From contig JAGHUI010000010.1 in the NCBI GenBank assembly GCA_018064885.1, forward strand, positions 28,953-92,952: DNA of 64,000 nt. The letters are read 5' to 3'. Below, in pieces: positions 44,241-54,488 of this stretch. This stretch comes from Candidatus Minthosoma equi (GTDB taxonomy: Bacteria > Bacteroidota > Bacteroidia > Bacteroidales > Bacteroidaceae). The notes below the pieces were generated by a model that was given only the letters and a program-made list of their open reading frames with translations, did not search any database and was not told the DNA's origin. Positions within the stretch are counted from its first letter, which is position 1. Each line of letters starts with the position of its first letter. Made by a program: the position numbers and the translations under genes.

Positions 44241-47200
44241 TTATTTTTTCATGAACTTTATGTGGCATTCATCGCCTGTTATTGTCTGTGCAGAGGCTAT
44301 ATAGATGCCTTTTGGAAGATCTGCAACATTAACAGATGCGAAATGTTCACCTGGACGCATAATGACAGTTGCTTTTGTCTTTGTACCAGAAATTGAGACG
44401 ATGTTGAGAGAAGCAATTTGTGATTCTTCACTCTTTACGTTGACCACTCCATCTACATAAGCAATTGTCATGCCACCTTCTTTAATGTATGGTCGAATAA
44501 TGTCACTTGGATAATCATCAGAGTCATTATACTTTATTTCATACATTTCATCGTTAGAACAGATTATATTGCTCCTAGAGATTGTAGGATAATTCATTAG
44601 ATAAGCAACATTACCGCCATCAGGATAGCGTCCGAATGACTGAACGCCTGTATGGAATGAGTATGAGAGGGAATCAATATATGAACCATCATTAAAAAGA
44701 ACTATTCCACCGTCAGCATCCAGCTTGAAGCTTGCATGGATTTGAGAACCTGTGCTAACGTTCTTGTCACACCAGATAACTTTATATCCATGAGCAGGAA
44801 CGATTGTGTTGAGACGAACATCGTCAGATGGAATCTGGTACTTTTCTGGCTTAGCAGAGTTATCAGAAAGATATTTGCCTGCAATATCAATATCTTCGGA
44901 TGTTGTATTGTAAAGCTCAACCCAGTCACTCTTCTTGAAAAGATCGCTTACAAACATAGAGTTTGATGCACTAATCTCATTAACCATGATTGGGTTTGTA
45001 TGATTTGCTATCATCTCTTTGTCTGTAAGCTCTTCAAATACTGCTGTGAGAGTTATATTTCCAGAAGTTGGAGCAGTATATTCTTCATCAATAGAGATAA
45101 TGTCAGCATCATCTGCAAGCTGCTGAACTGTTACAGAAAGTGATGCATCCCACATAATGTCGGATGATGAAGACTGATTGTTATGAACCTCAACAGCAAT
45201 TACATTTGTTCCTTTCTTAAAGAATGAACCGCTGATTGTCATTGAGCCTGTATCTGGATTTCCATTAGCGTATGTAGATGAGACATCATTATAAGACACA
45301 GAACCTGAAGGCATATTGTAGCGTCCTGCTTCAACTCCATTTACATATACAATCATTCCATCGTCTATAGTATAATCTAATGTGTATGTATCAGATGCAG
45401 ATGGTGTATTATCTAATGTGAATGACTTGCGGAAATAGTAGCATGTCTTATTGCTTGTCAGAGTATTTGTTGCATTTCCTGATTTACCATAACCAAGAGG
45501 AGCTGTACCGGTCTTCCATGAAGCATCTGAATACGCAGAAGAATACCATTGTTTACCATCAAGAGACGCACTATCATAATACTTCCAAGCAGAACCAGCA
45601 GGAATTAAGGATTTAGATGTGGAAGATGCTGCAGAACCTGTCCAGCCTACAAACTTGTAGCCAGCAGGAGCAACAGCCTTCACCTTGATTGGAGAGAAAA
45701 GATAGCCAGAGAAAGAAGAGTATGGAACCTCAATGTCATTGATCATTATCTTTGCATCATCAACATTAGCAGAAAGAGCTGTATATTGACGTGATTTAGA
45801 CGACAACTTCATGTATGAGCATGATCTCAACTGAGAAATCATACTTGTATTGCGTGAATTGAGATTGTTGATAATGTCGTTGGCAGTACTTGAAGGATAA
45901 ACCCAATTTCCAGAACCAAGATAGTCGCTCAACTCATTCACAATTGCCTTTGAACGTGCTGGTGTAAATACAGAACCACCAACAATACAGAATGTGTCAA
46001 TGAACTTTTTGCGGAAAGATTCATTGTTCAGCATGTTCTTGAAGAGAGTAACAAAGTATATTGGAAGATAACGATGCTGTCCCTCTATGCTTGTATTTGT
46101 AGAATAATCGTATCCATGAAGACCATCAAATGAATAGTATTCTTTGCCGAAGAATGTGTCGAAAGGAGTACCTGTAGAGAATGAACCATCCATATCGAAG
46201 AGGACGAAGCGGAAACGTCCGTCATTAACGTCGCGGAAGCCCTTCACATTGTTCTGAGGCCAATCCCAGTTGCCTGTATAGAGTTCAATAGCCATATAGT
46301 TAATATAAGCATCTATGTCAAGCAACTTTTCTATTTCCTTATACGTTTCCTCATCATCAGCATTAGCACTTAGATCAACAAGCTTAAGGAAAGCCTCGTC
46401 TGTTCCTTCCATCTGGACATAACCTGAGTCAGGAGACATTTCAAACTGATCCATCTCATCTGTATCAATGCCATAGTTAGCATAAGCATAATGTTTGTTG
46501 TTTGGCTCACGCATGTTAAGCACAGCATAATGGTCTCCATTGATAAATACATGAACAGGCTGCCATGACTGATAATCAACATTCATACCGCTGCGAGCAA
46601 CAATTTCCTGAAGAGCCCCATCCTTGATACGGCAACTAGTATCATTACCACCATTACGTATCTGGAGTGTCTTATGCTTCAAGAATCCCTTATTTGGGAA
46701 GAACTGATAATCAAATGTATTCTTCAAATCGTATGTCTTTGTTGCCTTAAGCTTGAATGAATGAGGTGTCCACGCGCGACTCCATCCTCCACACATTGCA
46801 AAGTCACATTCTTGAGAAACAACACACTCATTGTCTTCCGTAATGTACTCGAAGTTAACAGGACGGTCCCAATCCATGTTCCAGTTGCACTTTGAGGTCT
46901 GGCCGCTTCCAGGACGGCCGAACTCACCTTTCATGAACACACCGTAGTTATTATCATAGTCTATATTTGTTCGATCTGTAACAACGCTGATGATTGGGAA
47001 TTTATAATTGCCAGTATTATATATATATGTACGCGTAACAACAGAACTTGGCAAATATCCTTCCTTGAAAAGACGGAAACGGTAGCATGTGGTATAATCA
47101 ATTTTAAAAATACCCGTCTTAGACACCTCTCCATTATTCAAGTCAGGAGATGTTCCGTCAGTTGTGTAACGTAATGTTGCACCTTCTGGTATGTTTACGC

Positions 47201-48632
47201 ATATCTGCATTGTTCCTGTAAATAATTGAGCATCCTTATCTACAACAGGAGCAGGAAGCTGCTGAGTTGCAAACGCACTTGCATTATTGCTGCTTCCAGG
47301 AGTTGGTTCACCTGTCATTCCCCAAGATTCACCACCATCAGTTGTTCTTGCATAAGACACACGGCTTATTGCTTCTGGATATTCCTGCTGAGCAATGATA
47401 TTCTTTCCATCAGAAATGATAATGACACCACCATCACAATCCAACTTATCGTCTATCTGGCGATAAGACTCCTTTGTCCACACCTCATGATGGTCAAAGT
47501 TCAGCAATGCATAGCCATTAGCAGGAATAGCGCCATAATTGTCAACAAGACGATGCTTCTTGAGGTTGGAAGCATCATCTGTAATATAAAGACCTCCAAG
47601 AATGACACTCTTCGATGTAGGGTTGTAAAGTTCCACCCAGCTTCCGAAGTTTGTTGAAGGATCACGATAAACATCGACATTCGCTGCCATGATCTCATTG
47701 ATGATCAAATTGTCTGAGGAAGCAGCATTATTAGTCACATTAACTGTACAAACAGCCTTCACTCCAGCGCCATCCTTGCTTGTTGCAGTTATTGTGCAAG
47801 TACCCTTGCCCACAGCTGTTATCTGTCCCTTGCTGTCAACAACGGCAACGTTCTCATTTGAAGAGCTCCAAGTCACATTTCTGTATGTTGCATTCTCAGG
47901 AAGAACAGTTGCAGTAAGGTCATGAACTTCAGTCACAGCAAGATCAAGCGATTTCTCTGATAGCATGATAGAAGACACATTAGTCACCGTGCCCCAATAC
48001 TCCAGTTTCCAGTCATCAATGCACGTCCAGTCACTTTGTAATATATAATCTTTTCTAATACCAATACAAAGATAGCCGTCATCATTAACCTCACACTCTA
48101 ATTGATTCTGATAATAACCAGCATCAAACCAATAATAAGCAGCCAGCATATTGTTTGGGATATAGTATTGATAATTGCCCCACCATCCCATTTGAGTGCC
48201 GACACCGCTTGCGCTGCCGCCTAAAGATGACTCCACTTTACCACTCGATGCAGAAGCAATGCCGACATCATAATAGTCAGAACTTGACATTGCATAGAGC
48301 CTTGCAAGCTTATAATCCTCAGAAAGATTATTTACATAATTGTTATAATCGTTCTCTGCGGTTCCCTGACGATAAAACGCCTTCAAACTTACTTTGTATT
48401 TTCCTACAGGAAGACCATACAAATCCTGATATGTGTCAAAAGTTTTCTGATAATGTTCAGCATTCTCCATAGGATCATATCCGCTAAGCGACGTTCCATA
48501 CCAGAAATCGTAATTGTTATTGTCGTAGCGAGGATTCATCACGTATGAATCAGTTACGTCAATCCATTGCTGTGCAGATACATTCATCACACTTCCGATT
48601 AGCAATGCATAGGTTAGTAATTTCTTTTTCAT
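44241..48632 (-). CDS. CotH-kinase/lamin-tail multidomain secreted protein
   Basis: 1463 residues. In order: signal peptide (about 1-20), an N-terminal beta domain, a Big2 Ig-like domain (about 218-300), a lamin-tail domain (about 308-450), a chitobiase-C-like module (about 460-545), a CotH domain (about 550-900; signatures LNMREPNNKHY, GNWDWPQNN and VLFDMDGSF), a galactose-binding-like region (about 1020-1190), a second lamin-tail domain (about 1225-1360) and a C-terminal type IX secretion-like tail (about 1395-1463). CotH domains are protein kinases on spore coats and in secreted bacterial proteins, and the key Asp-Met-Asp is present. It is probably exported to the surface or medium; the substrate is unknown. 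Monocistronic. Confidence 0.85.
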   Translation of the reverse strand: MKKKLLTYALLIGSVMNVSAQQWIDVTDSYVMNPRYDNNNYDFWYGTSLSGYDPMENAEHYQKTFDTYQDLYGLPVGKYKVSLKAFYRQGTAENDYNNYVNNLSEDYKLARLYAMSSSDYYDVGIASASSGKVESSLGGSASGVGTQMGWWGNYQYYIPNNMLAAYYWFDAGYYQNQLECEVNDDGYLCIGIRKDYILQSDWTCIDDWKLEYWGTVTNVSSIMLSEKSLDLAVTEVHDLTATVLPENATYRNVTWSSSNENVAVVDSKGQITAVGKGTCTITATSKDGAGVKAVCTVNVTNNAASSDNLIINEIMAANVDVYRDPSTNFGSWVELYNPTSKSVILGGLYITDDASNLKKHRLVDNYGAIPANGYALLNFDHHEVWTKESYRQIDDKLDCDGGVIIISDGKNIIAQQEYPEAISRVSYARTTDGGESWGMTGEPTPGSSNNASAFATQQLPAPVVDKDAQLFTGTMQICVNIPEGATLRYTTDGTSPDLNNGEVSKTGIFKIDYTTCYRFRLFKEGYLPSSVVTRTYIYNTGNYKFPIISVVTDRTNIDYDNNYGVFMKGEFGRPGSGQTSKCNWNMDWDRPVNFEYITEDNECVVSQECDFAMCGGWSRAWTPHSFKLKATKTYDLKNTFDYQFFPNKGFLKHKTLQIRNGGNDTSCRIKDGALQEIVARSGMNVDYQSWQPVHVFINGDHYAVLNMREPNNKHYAYANYGIDTDEMDQFEMSPDSGYVQMEGTDEAFLKLVDLSANADDEETYKEIEKLLDIDAYINYMAIELYTGNWDWPQNNVKGFRDVNDGRFRFVLFDMDGSFSTGTPFDTFFGKEYYSFDGLHGYDYSTNTSIEGQHRYLPIYFVTLFKNMLNNESFRKKFIDTFCIVGGSVFTPARSKAIVNELSDYLGSGNWVYPSSTANDIINNLNSRNTSMISQLRSCSYMKLSSKSRQYTALSANVDDAKIMINDIEVPYSSFSGYLFSPIKVKAVAPAGYKFVGWTGSAASSTSKSLIPAGSAWKYYDSASLDGKQWYSSAYSDASWKTGTAPLGYGKSGNATNTLTSNKTCYYFRKSFTLDNTPSASDTYTLDYTIDDGMIVYVNGVEAGRYNMPSGSVSYNDVSSTYANGNPDTGSMTISGSFFKKGTNVIAVEVHNNQSSSSDIMWDASLSVTVQQLADDADIISIDEEYTAPTSGNITLTAVFEELTDKEMIANHTNPIMVNEISASNSMFVSDLFKKSDWVELYNTTSEDIDIAGKYLSDNSAKPEKYQIPSDDVRLNTIVPAHGYKVIWCDKNVSTGSQIHASFKLDADGGIVLFNDGSYIDSLSYSFHTGVQSFGRYPDGGNVAYLMNYPTISRSNIICSNDEMYEIKYNDSDDYPSDIIRPYIKEGGMTIAYVDGVVNVKSEESQIASLNIVSISGTKTKATVIMRPGEHFASVNVADLPKGIYIASAQTITGDECHIKFMKK

Positions 48633-48742
48633 ATTGCAATTTAGTTTTTATTTGGCAAATCAATAAGCATTTAATTAGCCCATAAGTGAAATTTTGATTA
48701 TATCGTAATTATACATTTAATTGTTTCGTAAATAAGACCTCA

Positions 48743-49858
48743 TCAAGGCCGCTTTTTCCAGAAGTTAAAACCAAATATAGCTTTTAGAGTTCCATAAGTA
48801 TTCGTCAAACCAAACTTATCTTTTCTATAAGAATAAGTGTGAGTTTCAAGAATTACGCCCGAAAAGAGTTTTGTATTGTTCCAGAAAAGTGACATACGGA
48901 AATTCAAGTCAGTAGATATACTGTTCAATATCGAATGCTGCTTTCTTTCATCTGCTTCAGTAATGTTCGATCTGCGATAGCCAACACTTGGAATCATTGA
49001 AACAGCAAAGAACACATTTCTTCCCAGCACCCAATTGTAGTTATAACCGACATTTACACTGTAATCATTGTAATTCACTCTCGTGAACAGCAATGTTGAA
49101 TCTATCTTTCCCACAAGGTAATCAGGCAACTCTTCTTCGTTAAAATTTATACGCTGATGATTATACTGAAACCCCAAACTCCAGCTTCCACAGCTTCTTC
49201 TCTGCACAGCATTTGCTCCGAAAGCAGCAGGCCATGAGAAATGACGATTATTGAACATATAAAGAGCACTCAATCCATTACACTTTGAATCTAAGCCGTG
49301 AAACGAGCGATCTTTACCTCTGAGCGATACTCCAGAAATGCTTCTAAACTCTGCTCCTTTTCCAGAGTTGAACGAATAGAACTCAGCAAAGAGCTTTGCA
49401 GTATGGAGATAAAACGTCTGTCGCAATGATGTTCCATTTGTTTTTCCTGCCTTTATTCCAAGGTCGTTCATGTTCCACGACATGCTGTAACCGAGTATGC
49501 TATAATATACAGCACCACCAAGAATCACGGAAGGATCCGACTGGATTATCATTGTATTCTTTGTTTCGGACGAACGCAAGAAATAGTAGTCAAGCCAGTT
49601 AGAAACCTCCAATTGAGCAGTAAGATTGTATAATTGTGGAGTGACATAATTAGTGTCACAATCCATAAAAAATTTGTTTACTCCATCAGCAACCCTTCCC
49701 AGAAATGGTTTCCTTTGAGCAGCAACAACCACCTCTTGCAAATCAGTATTGGTATCCTCAATACTGCCAATAGAATCATTCTGTGCAGAAGATTTCCCGC
49801 ACAACATCAGCATCATCTGAATCAACAATACACGAACAAAACTATTCATCATCTTCAA
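48743..49858 (-). CDS. DUF4421-like outer membrane beta-barrel protein
   Basis: 371 residues. A signal peptide (about 1-25) is followed by a short Asp/Thr/Ser stretch ending in a DLQEVVVAAQRKPF segment, a TonB-receptor-like opening. A set of amphipathic strands follows and ends in an aromatic strand (AIFGFNFWKK). It resembles DUF4421, which is common in Bacteroidales and of unknown function. It lies 4 bp downstream of the Gfo/Idh oxidoreductase stop and may be cotranscribed with it. Confidence 0.65.
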   Translation of the reverse strand: MKMMNSFVRVLLIQMMLMLCGKSSAQNDSIGSIEDTNTDLQEVVVAAQRKPFLGRVADGVNKFFMDCDTNYVTPQLYNLTAQLEVSNWLDYYFLRSSETKNTMIIQSDPSVILGGAVYYSILGYSMSWNMNDLGIKAGKTNGTSLRQTFYLHTAKLFAEFYSFNSGKGAEFRSISGVSLRGKDRSFHGLDSKCNGLSALYMFNNRHFSWPAAFGANAVQRRSCGSWSLGFQYNHQRINFNEEELPDYLVGKIDSTLLFTRVNYNDYSVNVGYNYNWVLGRNVFFAVSMIPSVGYRRSNITEADERKQHSILNSISTDLNFRMSLFWNNTKLFSGVILETHTYSYRKDKFGLTNTYGTLKAIFGFNFWKKRP

Positions 49859-49862
49859 ATAA

Positions 49863-50858
49863 CTACAATTTCCCCAAAATTCTATCCATTACCCAGTTTG
49901 TTGTTGTTGCACTGAGCGAATCACAGTTGCAAACACCCTTTCCCTGCAAATGCTCAACAACCTTCTCTATCAACATTTTTTGTACAAATGGAGGGTTCTC
50001 TATTATTATATTCTCTTTGCCCCTCTCTGTATCGAGGACTATCGGTTCATAGTCGTACACAGAGAACACAAGCTTACCCTTTGTTCCCACAACCGAGATT
50101 CTGTCACGACGAGCTGATTCATGAGCAACAAAACACCATGAAGCACTACCTGATAATCCATTTGCAAAACGGAAACAAGCATTGAATGTATCTTCCACTT
50201 CGTAAAGACCAGCCATGTTCTGGCCGTATCCTTCAGCCTCTATAATAGGACCGAAAAGATACTGAAGAAAATCAAGCTGATGAGCAGCAAGATCGTAAAA
50301 ATAGCCACCGCCTCCAGCTACTTCAGGTTGAAGACGCCAAGGCATTTCCTTATTCACATTATAATCAAGTTCTCTTGGAGGAACTGCAAAACGTATCTGA
50401 ACAGTAAGAATCTTTCCAATCTGTCCGCTTGACACTATTTCCTTCACCTTTTCAAAATAAGGCAAATATCTTCTGTAGAAAGCGACGAAACAAGGAACAC
50501 CTGTCAATTCGCTTATTCTATTCACACGAAGACAATCAATGTAACTTGCTGCCAGAGGTTTTTCGATGTAAGCAGGTTTTCCTGCTTTCATCGCCATCAC
50601 AGCAAATGTCGCATGGGAAGATGGAGGCGTTGCAATATATACAGCATTCACCTCAGGATCATCCACAAGCAACTGAGCATCGGAATAGTATTTCTTTATT
50701 CCATTGCGCTTTGCATACGATTCTGCTTTGTGAATATCTCGGCTCATCACAGCAACAACTTCACTTCCTGCAATCATTCCAAATGCAGGACCGCTTTTCT
50801 TCTCTGTCACTTCTCCGCAACCGATAAAACCCCATCTTACTGTTTTCAAATGCTCCAT
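49863..50858 (-). CDS. Gfo/Idh/MocA family oxidoreductase
   Basis: 331 residues. An N-terminal Rossmann fold with GFIGCGEVTEKKSGPAF and the conserved EKP of YIEKPLAAS (about residues 94-102) is followed by the alpha/beta substrate domain with a GGGYFYDLAAHQLDFLQYLFG motif (its His is the likely acid/base). There is no signal peptide. It reduces or oxidises a sugar or inositol derivative using NAD(P). Substrate unknown. It is divergent from rlmD across overlapping promoters. Confidence 0.88.
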   Translation of the reverse strand: MEHLKTVRWGFIGCGEVTEKKSGPAFGMIAGSEVVAVMSRDIHKAESYAKRNGIKKYYSDAQLLVDDPEVNAVYIATPPSSHATFAVMAMKAGKPAYIEKPLAASYIDCLRVNRISELTGVPCFVAFYRRYLPYFEKVKEIVSSGQIGKILTVQIRFAVPPRELDYNVNKEMPWRLQPEVAGGGGYFYDLAAHQLDFLQYLFGPIIEAEGYGQNMAGLYEVEDTFNACFRFANGLSGSASWCFVAHESARRDRISVVGTKGKLVFSVYDYEPIVLDTERGKENIIIENPPFVQKMLIEKVVEHLQGKGVCNCDSLSATTTNWVMDRILGKL

Positions 50859-50895
50859 TTCTGCTCTAAATTGTAAATGAATTACATTAAAAGTG

Positions 50896-50924
50896 CAAAG
50901 TTAATGATTTTTTTATTACTTTTG
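50896..50924. promoter_or_regulatory. Divergent promoters of the oxidoreductase and rlmD genes
   Basis: The minus strand has TAACTTTG (50896-50903), the plus strand TACTTTTG (50917-50924). The two -7 elements face away from each other with 13 bases between, and both lie in an inverted repeat GTGCAAA...TTTTGCAC. Confidence 0.65.
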
Positions 50925-51005
50925 CACCCAAATTACAATTTTAACCATAACAAAATGAAAACGGAGCATCTTTCTACCCTGTTTTCATAAAATAATAACC
51001 ATAAG

Positions 51006-52430
51006 ATGGCTCGTAACAAAAAAAAGCAGCTGCCGTTGCTCGAAAACATAACAATCAAAACAGTTGCTGCCGAAGGCAAATCGCTTGCAAGAGTGGACGA
51101 CAAAGTAGTATTTGTACCTTATGTTGTTCCTGGAGATGTTGTTGACCTTCAAGTGAAGAAAAAGAAAAATTCATATATGGAGGCTGTAGCTGTGAAATTC
51201 CACGAATACTCCCCTCTTCGCACAGAACCTTTTTGCAAGCATTATGGCATTTGCGGAGGTTGCAAATGGCAATGCCTCAAGTACGAAGAGCAGCTCAAAG
51301 CTAAGCAACAACAGATTTTTGACAATCTCACTCGCATAGGAAAAGTAGAACTACCTGAATTCATGCCTATTTTGGGAAGCAAACAGATTCGCGGATACAG
51401 AAACAAGCTTGAATTTGGTTTCTCGAACAAAAGATGGCTCACAGAGGAAGAGGTGAAAAAGGACGTGAAGTACGACGTGATGGATGCTGTTGGATTCCAT
51501 ATCAGCGGTGCTTTCGACAAGATTTTAGATATTGAAGAATGTCATCTTATGGACGACATCAATAATCGTATTCGCAATGACATTCGCAAATACGCACTTG
51601 AGAATGGGCTTGAATTTTACGATCTTCGCGAAAACAGAGGATTGCTCCGTTCTCTAATGATTAGAAACAGTAACACAGGTGAACTCATGTTCCTTGTCCA
51701 GTTCCGCATTGAGAACAAGAAAGAGCAGGCACAAGCTGACGCTCTTATGCAGCATCTTGCAGACACATTCCCTGAAATCACATCCCTTCTATATGTTGAT
51801 AATCACAAATGTAATGACACCTTTGGGGATCAGGAAATTCATGTTGTGAAAGGCAAGGATTACATTTATGAGGAAATGGAAGACTTGAAGTTTAAGGTAG
51901 GTCCAAAGTCCTTCTATCAGACAAATACAGAGCAGGCTTACGAGCTTTATAAAGTTGCGAGAGACTTTGCTGGTCTTACTGGCGAAGAATTGGTATATGA
52001 CCTTTACACAGGAACAGGAACTATTGCCAATTTTGTTTCAAAAAAGGCAAAGCAAGTTATTGGTATCGAATATGTTCCTGAAGCAATAGAAGATGCAAAA
52101 GTAAATTCAGAAATCAACGGAATCAGCAATACACTCTTCTATGCTGGCGACATGAAGGACATTCTCAATCGTGAATTCATTGAAGAGCATGGAAGACCAG
52201 ATGTAATCATAACCGACCCTCCTCGTGCAGGCATGCATCAAGACGTTATTGACACAATCCTTTTTGCTTCACCAAAGAAGATTGTTTATGTAAGTTGCAA
52301 TCCTGCAACACAAGCTCGCGATCTTCAGTTATTGGATGCTGCATACAAAGTAACAAAAGTGCAGCCTGTTGACATGTTCCCGCACACTCAGCATGTGGAG
52401 AATGTTGTTCTTCTTGAGAAGAGAAATTAA
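51006..52430 (+). CDS. rlmD: 23S rRNA (uracil-5-)-methyltransferase RlmD
   Basis: 474 residues. A TRAM domain (about 10-70, KSLARVDDKVVFVPYVVPGD) is followed by an Fe-S cluster motif CKHYGICGGCKWQC (about 78-91). The SAM domain carries DLYTGTGTIANF and DPPRAGMH, and the catalytic Cys is in VSCNPATQARD. It methylates U1939 of 23S rRNA. Full length. Its context with the RluA-type enzyme 31 bp downstream gives an RNA-modification pair. Confidence 0.94.
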   Translation: MARNKKKQLPLLENITIKTVAAEGKSLARVDDKVVFVPYVVPGDVVDLQVKKKKNSYMEAVAVKFHEYSPLRTEPFCKHYGICGGCKWQCLKYEEQLKAKQQQIFDNLTRIGKVELPEFMPILGSKQIRGYRNKLEFGFSNKRWLTEEEVKKDVKYDVMDAVGFHISGAFDKILDIEECHLMDDINNRIRNDIRKYALENGLEFYDLRENRGLLRSLMIRNSNTGELMFLVQFRIENKKEQAQADALMQHLADTFPEITSLLYVDNHKCNDTFGDQEIHVVKGKDYIYEEMEDLKFKVGPKSFYQTNTEQAYELYKVARDFAGLTGEELVYDLYTGTGTIANFVSKKAKQVIGIEYVPEAIEDAKVNSEINGISNTLFYAGDMKDILNREFIEEHGRPDVIITDPPRAGMHQDVIDTILFASPKKIVYVSCNPATQARDLQLLDAAYKVTKVQPVDMFPHTQHVENVVLLEKRN

Positions 52431-52461
52431 GATAATAAACAAAAGGACAAATATTTGATTT

Positions 52462-53382
52462 ATGTCATCATATTTTGATCGAAAAGCAGCAAATCATTAT
52501 ACAGATTACCCTGTTAAGGAACCTGCAGAATTGATGCAATTTCTTATGGATAGTATCTCTGGCGTTTCTCGTACAAAAGTCAAGGAAATGCTCAGTCAAA
52601 GAATGGTTTATGTAAACAAAGAAATCATCACCCAATTTAATCATCCTCTCAAGCCTGGACAACTTGTTCAGGTGGCAAAGAACCGTCACAAACATGAATT
52701 GGTAAGTCGTTGGGTACGACTGGTTTACGAAGATGCATTTATAATTGTAGTTGAAAAGAAAGAAGGCATACTTACAAATGCTCTTCCTGGCGATAGGCGA
52801 GAGAATGTCAAAGCAATACTTGATGAGTATCTGAAGCGCAAGAATCGCGGTTTTGCCGTACACACAGTTCATCGCTTAGACAAGGGCACTTCCGGCTTGC
52901 TCCTATTTGCAAAAAGACGTGACATTCAGCAGACATTTACCGACCATTGGAAAGAAATTGTATCTGACAGAAGATACGTTGCTGTTGTTCAAGGCGAGAT
53001 GGAACAGGACAAAGGCACAGTAATGTCTTGGTTAACTGACAACAAAATGTTTGTTACATATTCAAGTACAGTTGACAATGGAGGAAAACGTGCCATTACA
53101 AACTATCGCACCTTGAAGAGAAAGAATGGATTTTCGCTTGTAGAACTCAAGCTTGACACAGGTCGCAAGAACCAGATTCGTGTCCACATGCAAGACCTCA
53201 AACACCCTATAGTTGGCGACTTCAAGTATGGAAGTTTGAGAGAAATTTATGGTGACAATTATGATGCTGCAGGACGTATCTGCTTACATGCTTTCCGCTT
53301 GGCCTTCACGCATCCAATCACAGGCGAGCACCTGAAATTTGAAACACCTCACCCAACAGCATTTACAAATTTGTTAAAGTGA
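52462..53382 (+). CDS. RluA family pseudouridine synthase
   Basis: 306 residues. An S4-like RNA-binding domain (about 27-75) is followed by the RluA catalytic domain (about 87-300). Asp140 lies in the signature HRLDKGTSG. It isomerises uridine in rRNA or tRNA; the position is not predictable. It starts 31 bp after rlmD, so the two are probably cotranscribed. Confidence 0.92.
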   Translation: MSSYFDRKAANHYTDYPVKEPAELMQFLMDSISGVSRTKVKEMLSQRMVYVNKEIITQFNHPLKPGQLVQVAKNRHKHELVSRWVRLVYEDAFIIVVEKKEGILTNALPGDRRENVKAILDEYLKRKNRGFAVHTVHRLDKGTSGLLLFAKRRDIQQTFTDHWKEIVSDRRYVAVVQGEMEQDKGTVMSWLTDNKMFVTYSSTVDNGGKRAITNYRTLKRKNGFSLVELKLDTGRKNQIRVHMQDLKHPIVGDFKYGSLREIYGDNYDAAGRICLHAFRLAFTHPITGEHLKFETPHPTAFTNLLK

Positions 53383-53449
53383 TTTTGTTCACATTTTTTG
53401 ACATTTGTAACAGATTAGTCCCTCTATAATGTATAAAATTTGCAAATAA

Positions 53450-53481
53450 TTTGATTTTTAAGTATAAAGTGACTATATTTG
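53450..53481 (+). promoter_or_regulatory. rpoD promoter
   Basis: TTTG (53450-53453), 20 bp, then TATATTTG (53474-53481), 21 bases before the ATG. Confidence 0.8.
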
Positions 53482-53502
53482 CACTGATTTTCCAAATTTT
53501 GT

Positions 53503-54372
53503 ATGAGACAATTAAAAATCACTAAGTCAATCACGAACCGTGAGAGTGCTTCACTTGATAAGTACTTGCAGGAAATCGGTCGTGAGGAATTAATCACTGT
53601 TGAGGAAGAGGTTGAACTTGCAGCAAAGATTCGCAAGGGTGGCGTTGAAGGACGCCGAGCACTTGAGAAACTGACTAAAGCAAACCTCCGTTTCGTCGTT
53701 TCAGTAGCAAAGCAGTACCAGAATCAGGGACTCAGCCTCCCAGACCTCATCAACGAGGGTAATCTTGGTCTTATCAAGGCTGCTGAAAAGTTCGATGAAA
53801 CACGTGGTTTCAAGTTTATCAGTTACGCCGTATGGTGGATTCGCCAGAGCATCCTTCAGGCACTTGCTGAGCAAAGCCGAATCGTTCGTCTTCCACTCAA
53901 TCAGGTTGGCTCTCTAAACAAGATTGGCAAAGCATTCTCAAAGTTTGAGCAGGAGAATGAACGTCGTCCTTCAGCTGAGGAACTCGCAGATCAGCTTGAT
54001 CTTCCTGTTGACAAAGTGGCTGACACTATGAAGGTAAGCGGTCGTCACATTAGTGTTGACGCTCCATTCGTTGAAGGCGAAGACAATAGTCTTCTCGACA
54101 TTCTTTCCAATCCGGATTCACCGTCCGCAGACAAGACACTCGTTACAGAGTCACTCCAGAGGGAGATTGAACGTGCATTAGACACACTCTCCACTCGCGA
54201 AAAGGAGATTATCAAGATGTTCTTCGGAATTGGTGAGCAGGAAAAGACTCTCGAAGAGATCGGTGATCGTTTCAACCTTACTCGTGAACGTGTGCGTCAG
54301 ATTAAGGAAAAAGCAATCCGCCGACTCCGTTCAAACTCCAAGAGCAAGCTGCTAAAGTCTTACCTCGGATAA
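53503..54372 (+). CDS. rpoD: Primary RNA polymerase sigma-70 factor
   Basis: 289 residues, the short primary sigma typical of Bacteroidetes (no region 1.1). Region 1.2/2 runs from [13 protein letters not shown], with the -10 recognition helix in [17 protein letters not shown]. Region 3 follows. Region 4 has [28 protein letters not shown], the helix-turn-helix that reads the -33 element. It should recognise the TTTG/TAnnTTTG promoters seen throughout the window. It has its own promoter and a terminator. Confidence 0.95.
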   Translation: MRQLKITKSITNRESASLDKYLQEIGREELITVEEEVELAAKIRKGGVEGRRALEKLTKANLRFVVSVAKQYQNQGLSLPDLINEGNLGLIKAAEKFDETRGFKFISYAVWWIRQSILQALAEQSRIVRLPLNQVGSLNKIGKAFSKFEQENERRPSAEELADQLDLPVDKVADTMKVSGRHISVDAPFVEGEDNSLLDILSNPDSPSADKTLVTESLQREIERALDTLSTREKEIIKMFFGIGEQEKTLEEIGDRFNLTRERVRQIKEKAIRRLRSNSKSKLLKSYLG

Positions 54373-54430
54373 TAAAACTTCATTGAGGTTTTCAAACAGA
54401 GCCTAATTCTTTGTGGTATTAAAATCTACT

Positions 54431-54480
54431 CGAATCATAAAGTTAGCATAGGCAAGCTTTATGATTCGTTTTTATTTTTA
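54431..54480 (+). terminator. rpoD terminator
   Basis: CGAATCATAAAG pairs with CTTTATGATTCG around a 14-base loop, followed by TTTTTATTTTT. Confidence 0.85.
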
Positions 54481-54488
54481 GTAATGAA

